DNA from: Phoronis ovalis
Lineage: Eukaryota > Phoronida > Phoronidae
Assembly (NCBI GenBank): GCA_028565635.1
Contig: JAOXYB010016966.1
Location: 3,681 to 18,909, forward strand
Length of the DNA: 15,229 bases
Direction of reading: 5' to 3'
The number at the start of each line of letters is the position of its first letter. Position 1 is the stretch's first letter. This document shows positions 9,008 through 15,229 of the stretch, piece after piece. The translations under genes were made by a program, and so were the position numbers. The notes beneath the pieces were generated by a model. It did not search any database. It was not told the DNA's origin and saw only the letters and a list, made by a program, of their open reading frames with translations.

Positions 9008-9428
9008 ACCAACATCCGGGAGTTTTTACACACTTTTTGATGACGTACGACACATGTTCATTTGAGTCGGCTTGCAAGAACATTGTGAAGAAAATAACAA
9101 AACTTAAAATAACAGGTTATTGTAATGTAATATTTTATGCGAACGATGCATTTTGGGTAACAAACCTTGTCAAATGAGAAATTGAGCTTCAATGACAATG
9201 GCTTATTAGTTATTTACATATCAGAGTTAAATTACATCGGATTTCAGTCAAGTAATCAAGTATACTACAAATCCAGTGTAAGCAGGTTACCCACCAAGAT
9301 CTTTGCATGACCATATACCTATGATTGATTTGTTGTAAAAATATTTTCTGTTCTACTAAAGGTGGTGTACTTTCAATAACCAATTTTCTCATCACGTTGC
9401 AGTAATCTCCGGTAATCTGTTGAGATAG
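9008..9428. promoter_or_regulatory. Divergent promoter region between RPL6 and INO80E
   Basis: Only about 420 bp separate the inferred RPL6 start from the inferred INO80E start codon on the opposite strand, so one shared promoter is likely. Close to the RPL6 start are ACATCCGG (9012-9019, ETS-type, CCGGATGT on the RPL6 strand) and TGACGTAC (9041-9048, CRE-like). No TATA box is placed convincingly for either gene. I see no gene in the interval. Confidence 0.5.
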
Positions 9429-12400
9429 ATGGCTCCTGTTACAACGGAAGAAACCCAAGAAATGGCAGGCAAGGATTTGACACATGTATATGATATACTC
9501 AGGTCTCAATACTGCTGCAAGTTCAATCGTCGTGGTGCCTTAATTTGACTATGTTGTCAATAAGACAATAAATAGAATCCAGGTTTACTTAAATTAGATA
9601 TGGTGCATATGAATTAACACATAAACTACACATTTCCCCCATGGTCCCGGTGCACCTTACTGTTTAATAATATGAAAGGTAAAAAAAAACAAAAACTTTT
9701 GGGACCTAGAACTAGCTTATATCCTGAAATCAAAATGACAAAACAGATCGGAACAACCTTATTTTTGTATTTTTTTTAATCGTAACAAACAAATATCTGA
9801 AACTATACCTCACTCACTGTAGATAAATGTCAAAAGCTTAAAATAAATTAGCTTATATCATTTACCATATAACGGATATAACATTATGCTACGTCAAATG
9901 TTGTGTCAAAAGTAGAAAACACAATTTTGCATGTTATCTGGGTATATATGAAATAACTTACATTTTAAACAGTACTCATTTATTTTAGAAAAGAATCCTG
10001 AAACCTCAGCAGTATGCAACGAAGGTCCGCAGCAAGTAGACTACAAACGGAAATATAAAGTTTTAAAAAAGAAACTACGGCTGTTAGTGTACGAACAAGA
10101 ATGTTTTATGGATGAGTTACGAAAAGCACAAAAGAAACTGTTAAAAGTATCCAGAGACAGAAGGTAAATAGTTTTCAGTCATAAAATGAATAAAAGTTAC
10201 TTTACATAGCATTGCCATATCAGCAGTCACTGTACTCGATAATGTCTATGTCTTATCTCATTTTTATTTATATTAATGCTCATTTCAGTATCTCATTTTA
10301 TTTTATTTGATGTTTTTTTTATTTGTAGCTTCTTGCTTGATCGCCTCTTGCAGTATGAAAAAATAGATGATTCTGCAAGTGACTCTGATGGGACCGCATC
10401 TACTGACAGTGAAGGTGGTATAAAGAAAAGTGGCAAAAAGTATGTTTTAGGAAATTGTCTTGAATGTTAATTAATATTTGACTGACTTTGCTATTTGTAA
10501 TCATGTAAATGTAGGCTTTCAAGGATGGCACTCACATGGGTAGCAAAGAAAGTCGCACCATGTGATGACAAGAAGGATTTGTGAAGCTGTGAAATATCTG
10601 TACTACTAAATGAACAGAGTGGATTTTTCTCTCTAAAACTACATCTAGGTGCGCACCACTATCGGTGTATAACTGTGTCCGGTAAATTACTTACATTCTC
10701 GTTTTCAGAAATTTTTACTGTTGACATCATACATTCTGTGCCCACTACATAGTTGTAAGTTGAACACCTTCTCAGTGGCGGTTCCTAGCATTTATCCCGG
10801 ACACGAATTCCACAAGAATCGTGGGGTCCTTTTCTAGTATAATCTATAATGCAATTCTTTTTACAGAAAAAAATCAGTTCATGTTCCTCCTCCATTTGGT
10901 GGATTATTTCCTGACCAGGACAGAGATCTGATGTCTGATATAAATCATCAAAATCTCCAGGTATAGTATTGACTTTGCACATAAACATAAACTATAACAT
11001 TGTTATATATGCTCAAGTGTCTATTTCCATGTAATCTTTGAAAATTCAGATGATACCAGAATAAGTTGTAGACAGACAGAATCTTCAAGTTCTCACTAGA
11101 AGCTTTTTAGTGGTAAAACAGTTTAATAGGTAATTGAAAATGTTTTTCTGTGGTCCACCATGGTTTCAGACTCTGTATCATTTTCCTTTTTGCTGCTATG
11201 CTGTTTTTTTCATGCATTTCGTCTCGTAGAATAGCCGACACATACAAAGTAAAAGAGTCTCTGGGCTGGTGCGTGTGGAAATAATGAGTACATGTCAGTT
11301 TTATTTAAAAAAGACCGTAAATGTGTAATGTATAAAATATCCCTTTGTCAGAACTGTCACCTTTAAAAAGGAACATTTTTGAAGACGTAGCTACTAAATA
11401 TTGATTAACCATACTCGATTGACATTGTGTATTAAAGATATACAGTACTTATACCCAAAATGCATAATACTCTTGTGTGCTGAAGTTTACGAAAAGTACC
11501 CATCTTACATCAGTTTACAGTTTTCATTAATAGTGCTCATGTACTCAGATATTCCATGACTACCAGCTCTAGTAGATATGCTTCCTATGAATCTCATTTC
11601 TTCTTTTCTTCTGAAGCCATTTTTTCTTGGTGGTGAAGGTTCCCCTGCTTATCCAGTGAGCAGCTTTCTTTCACAGACAGCAGTTAATTTGCCAGGACTA
11701 AATGTAAGTCTGTGCTGCCAGTTTCTATATTCAAGATCCACTGTTTAATACTAATAGGTACTAGTTTGTAAGAGGCAATTATACTGAATGAAAGGTAGAA
11801 ATCAAAATCAGAAATGTTACATGTAAGCTTTAAAGTTGAATTAGTTGATTGATGTCTGAATTTTGACATAGTGACACTGGATATGCAGTTCAGTTTGTAA
11901 TCGTCAACACACCAGAGTAATATGTTTTATTATACATACCCAGTCACAGAAATGATAGTTTGAATATTTATATACTATTCTATGTGTAAATACTGTACCT
12001 CTGCTTACAGCCTCTGCTTTCACCTGGACCTCCAAGGAAGAAATTAAAAACAAGTAAAAAGATAGTGAAGTCAGGTATAAGGTTTTTAAAATTAAGAATA
12101 ATTAGTTTGTAAATTCGTGCATGATAGTATAATATGTGAGACACACTGGTGTTTATATCAGAACATGTACGTTAACAATCATATCAAAGCTATTGTTCGT
12201 TAGTTATATAGTGTATTAAATTTTACAGGCTTTTGACTGGGTATTGGTGTAGCAGGAGTAATAATGGGGTCACAGTAGCTGTTTTGTATTTGAAATAGAT
12301 AATTATTGGGTTACACATACTTATACTCCCAATTTTAAGTCCATTTAATTTTACAGCCAAGTCAATACTTAAACAACAGTCCACAATGGAGGTAAACCAA

Positions 12401-12882
12401 CCAAATGTTTCTAGTTTATCAAGGGAAGAAATAGAAAGAAGACTAGACGAGTCTGCCAGTAAACCTTCTTACATGAGAATAGATAAAGCAACAGCATCTA
12501 TGCCAATGGATATCTTCAGTAATGAAGACTCCAATCCTGATAGGTAACGTACTTCATGTATGTGACAATGTTTTTACGAGATATTTTGTTATATTCATGG
12601 GTGCAGGGCTCGCACTTCTAATTAAGTTGACGATTTCTCATGACAAATAAGTGTGTATAAAGAAAGTGCATGGTATTCCAATAACTTGTACAATAGAATA
12701 TAATACTGCACTGAAGAAAAACAGGTTAATATTCTTTATCACAGGATGGAAGCAATCATTTTCTATCATAGAACCATCTGATTTACAAAATTCTAATTAT
12801 TTGTTCAATTATTTAATGCGTTTGTAATAATTTCAGTGAAAATCCCGAAGATCTTGTGATCGATGTACCATTAGGAGAATGA
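9429..12882 (+). CDS. INO80E: INO80 chromatin-remodelling complex subunit E
   Basis: INO80E is an accessory subunit of the nuclear INO80 nucleosome-remodelling complex. Exons: 9429-9468 (inferred), 9989-10163, 10329-10439, 10867-10960, 11617-11703, 12011-12074, 12357-12543 and 12837-12882 (stop TGA). They total 804 nt, 267 codons plus stop, close to the 244 aa I recall for human. Residues about 30-86 form the conserved coiled coil, with [18 protein letters not shown] and [11 protein letters not shown], followed by an acidic Ser/Asp stretch. The middle is Pro/Ser-rich and variable, with a basic patch (PPRKKLK). The end, EDLVIDVP, matches the conserved vertebrate C-terminus. Exons 2-8 are secure. 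Exon 1 is the only nearby ATG exon whose phase fits exon 2, and it needs a GC donor. Introns 3 (10440-10866), 4 (10961-11616) and 6 show nothing but repeat fragments. Confidence 0.93.
9469..9470 (+). other. Putative GC 5' splice site of INO80E intron 1
   Basis: The junction CAG|GCAAGG is the strong consensus expected of GC-AG introns. It ends the exon one base into a codon, and exon 2 begins with the two bases needed (AA then AAG), so the joined codon reads GAA (Glu). The GT at 9485 in the same reading frame is in the wrong phase and would run exon 2 into a stop. Confidence 0.55.
10639..10669. repeat. Short dispersed repeat copy B2
   Basis: Partner of 8501-8530, in INO80E intron 3. The shared core is CTACAT, one variable base, TAGGTGCG, one variable base, ACC. 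Confidence 0.4.
12140..12161. repeat. Short dispersed repeat copy A2
   Basis: Partner of 5879-5901, in INO80E intron 6. It shares GACACACTGGTG and the end ATCAG. Confidence 0.4.
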
Positions 12883-13173
12883 TATCAGGGATATGATATC
12901 CAACTGGAATGTTGTGTTCCTAATCCTATTAGCAGATATTTCTCTGTACCCGAATTTCAGCAGCTTTTGTGCAAAGCACACATTGGAATTCTTCAGACAC
13001 TAATGACTCTGTTATTCACTGGATACATAAAGCAATATAAAGTTATGAGCTATGGACAACAACAAGAATGTCTAGTGTAGGTTGTACATTGGATCTAGTT
13101 GCCAGATGATACTATGGTCTAAAGTATGTAGAAAGAACAGTGAGTTGTGTAAAATATGAAAGGGGATACGCAA

Positions 13174-13353
13174 AATAAAAAAATATATTGTACAAATGTT
13201 TACTTTAAATTACATAGTTGTCTACTTACATCGTTACACATACAACTTTGTTCTGCATACTGTCTTCAGCATAACCTCATACCATATTTATCAGATCTGA
13301 AATCTAAGCTGCTCAAGTATTAATAGTTCAGTCTTGTTTTAAACAGAAATAAA
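13174..13353 (+). terminator. Candidate poly(A) signals of INO80E
   Basis: AATAAA occurs at 13174-13179, about 290 nt after the stop, and again at 13348-13353. Use of the second would bring the INO80E 3' end to within about 50-100 bp of the opposing gene's own signal. Confidence 0.55.
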
Positions 13354-13386
13354 ATATGGAGACTAACGTTTAGTCCTGATGAAGGT

Positions 13387-13392
13387 TTTATT
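13387..13392 (-). terminator. Candidate poly(A) signal of the coiled-coil gene
   Basis: AATAAA on the - strand, about 77 nt after the stop codon at 13471-13469. Another at 13457-13462 lies only about 7 nt after the stop, which is less likely. Confidence 0.5.
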
Positions 13393-13468
13393 TAAGGTAG
13401 GCTTCTATACAAAGTTTGGTTCTTATCAGAAAAATATGATCCTAAACACAACATGATTTATTAAATCT

Positions 13469-14465
13469 CTAACTATTGTCTTTTCGTCTTTTAATCGCTC
13501 GTCCCGGAGAGTTCAGTTTTCTTTTTGAACAGACACTATCAATAATTTCCACATGTACACTGTCTGTTTTTCCGCTGTCTGTCGTGCTTACTTCACTATT
13601 TAAGGTAATAACATCTACAGAGCTTGTTGTAACATCACTCACGATGGACTCTGTAGTAACCACATCGATAGATGCCGGATTTGCCGACATAATAACAGTC
13701 ATTGTTTCGCCATCTTGTGACTCTTTTGTGGGTTCTGATATAATCGTCATAGTATGGTTTTCAATGTCATTACTTGATGTATCTTGAGCTTGCACAAACT
13801 CTCGTTTCAGCTGAATCAGTTGTTGGTGCAATAAATCCTGGTGGTGTATTTGTAACTGGTTTAACAGTTGTTGCATACGCTCATCTATGCTAACGCTCAG
13901 TTGTCCTAATAATTCTTCTTCTCGTTTTTGGTAAGAACTAATCTCTTCAGACTGCATCTGTAACTGCAAAGACGAAAGTAAAAGTAATAATTTGTCAAAT
14001 AAATTTTTTGTAAATATAACCTTTTGTTGCTCGATTGACCATTGCTGAAACTTGATTACAAGAAAAATCACAACCATGCTCCAGAAATCAAACTAACAAG
14101 TGGCAGCACTGTTAAAAATGCATGCAACCTTTTACACATCCCAAGAGTAGGCCTGTTGCTACAATAAATGTCCATGAGATCTGGTAGAGAGCAACATGTA
14201 CTGGTCAAGTGAATTGTACGGATTATATTTCAGTTCTCTCCCAAATGTGTTGGAGTAATTCTAATGAATGTAGTTAGATCTAGACCACAAATGAAACTAC
14301 TAAATAATGTTCTACCTGTAATTTCATATCACTGATTTCCTTTTTATAACTGTTTTCCATGGTATCTTTACTCCTTTGTAGACTTTTGTATTGATCTTGT
14401 AGAGCTTTTACTTTCCGTTGCAAGTCAAGTTTTTGTTGCATCCAAGTGCCTGTACTACTGGAACT
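13469..14465 (-). CDS. Unrecognised coiled-coil, probably nuclear protein (partial, last two visible exons)
   Basis: Two exons join in phase 0: 14465-14316 (50 codons) and 13963-13469 (164 codons plus stop TAG). Acceptor CAG and donor GTAGAA are visible on the - strand, and the second acceptor has a pyrimidine tract. The first 110 or so residues are a Gln/Lys/Leu-rich coiled coil (WMQQKLDLQRKVKALQDQY; then QQLLNQLQIHHQDLLHQQL). A Ser/Thr/Val/Asp-rich low-complexity tail follows, and the end KRKLNSPGRAIKRRK has the form of a bipartite nuclear localisation signal, with an SP site between the basic clusters. The gene continues beyond the right edge or into unseen exons, so the start is missing. 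I do not recognise the family. The longer open frame running to 14077 is intron read-through and was not used. Confidence 0.72.
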
Positions 14466-15229
14466 CTGTAATAAACATGAAACGGCAAATGTTTATACAG
14501 AGCTCATGGACAGATAAGAGAATTCATAAAAGGGAGATAGTGTATTAGAAATTATGCAAGCATCTGATTAGGGTACAGTGTTTGCAGAGTGTGCACCATA
14601 ATATTATCTCATATTTTTCAGCAACTTTGTAAAGTATGATTCAATGCATGGTATACAGGGTTTGGTACTTTGTACTTTTCTGCTTATGCTTGCAAAGGCC
14701 TCTGGTGGTGCAATGTGGTGTACAAACATAGTTGTCAGACGGCCATATTGGAAGTAATCAAGGTCAACACTATAACTGACCTGTACTTTGACCTGCATTT
14801 ACTCTGTACCAAATATGAAGCAGTCATTGTGAGAGTGTTACACACAACGAAAAATGTCAAAGATTTAGATGGGTATTTGACCCATTTTTCAAGATCATTC
14901 TAAAATATTACATAGTCTAATATGCTATCCAATCTATGTCCTTCATAAATCCACAACAAAGGAAAGTGTCACATGTGATGGTGACGACAACGCATAGCCT
15001 TAGACCATAGACGAGTAGAAACTAGTAATATTTCTCCCATGCAGAGGTGACTTATAATCTGTAGGCTGTCTAAGGGGGACAAACTGTTTATAATTTAAAA
15101 CTTTCTCTTGTGTGTGCACATTTGTTTCATCAAAAATGGATGTTTCTTTGATAAACTAGACATTCGGTGAGTTGTAAACAACTCCGAGAGTGTACCCCCA
15201 GCCAAGAATGCTGTCAGTTGGAGAGACTG
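14466..15229. other. Probable intron or upstream part of the coiled-coil gene, no exon supported
   Basis: No - strand stretch here has a convincing acceptor, open frame and donor together, and the open frames at 14604-14798 (-) and 14670-14903 (+) resemble nothing known. It holds a cluster of AGGTCA-type half-sites (14758-14794) and an inverted repeat, GAGTTGT-AA-ACAACTC (15169-15184). Confidence 0.5.

Noticed and set aside
8986-9177. 63-codon open frame on + beginning near ATG at 8995, as a possible first INO80E exon
   Set aside because: It is antisense to the RPL6 TOP exon, and no good donor in it has the phase that INO80E exon 2 needs; the ATG at 9429 with a GC donor fits better.
10562-10650. 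GTGATGA in INO80E intron 3 as a C box
   Set aside because: No D box CTGA within about 80 nt and no closing stem.
13964-14077. N-terminal extension of the coiled-coil open frame
   Set aside because: It lies upstream of a good acceptor (pyrimidine tract then CAG) and joins in phase to the exon at 14316-14465; it is intron read-through.
1-15229. CRISPR arrays, tRNA or rRNA genes, bacterial operons, viral or transposase genes
   Set aside because: None seen on either strand; the window is an ordinary intron-rich animal locus.

Overview
This window is animal nuclear DNA. It is A+T-rich and its coding sequence is cut into short exons by GT-AG introns. It carries eIF3c, RPL6 and INO80E, and shows no operons, Shine-Dalgarno sites or bacterial mobile elements. 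The protein variants (a short RPL6 N-terminus, a lineage-specific Gln/Asn/Trp/Lys-rich eIF3c tail) fit an invertebrate, possibly a lophotrochozoan such as a mollusc; that placement is an inference.

Layout. (1) 1-4327, + strand: the last ten exons of EIF3C, which reads in from the left edge. Joined, they keep one open frame of 473 codons plus stop. Three consecutive introns each carry a probable C/D-box snoRNA: 543-613, 1012-1092 and 1677-1742. The third has an 11-nt guide matching the 18S rRNA site of vertebrate SNORD25. The first looks like a diverged paralogue of it. The second pairs with a conserved 28S segment through a 10-bp-stemmed RNA. (2) About 4535-5955: a convergent intergenic region with no gene I can support, but with a 50-nt imperfect inverted repeat about 300 bp apart. 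(3) 6067-9007, - strand: RPL6, five coding exons giving 250 aa, plus a short non-coding first exon with a TOP-like start. (4) 9008-9428: the divergent promoter space between RPL6 and INO80E. (5) 9429-12882, + strand: INO80E, eight exons giving 267 aa. Its first intron appears to be a GC-AG intron. (6) 13469-14465, - strand: the last two visible exons of an unrecognised coiled-coil protein with a C-terminal bipartite-type nuclear localisation signal. It runs off the right edge and converges tail-to-tail on INO80E. (7) 14466-15229: probably an intron of that gene or upstream DNA; no exon is supportable there.

The theme of the left two thirds is ribosome production and use: an initiation factor, a large-subunit protein and intronic RNAs that probably direct rRNA 2'-O-methylation. 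Because the guide RNAs sit in introns of a translation-factor gene, host mRNA and rRNA-modifying RNAs would come from one transcript. I did not find a wholly new system; the most novel element is the EIF3C intronic snoRNA set.
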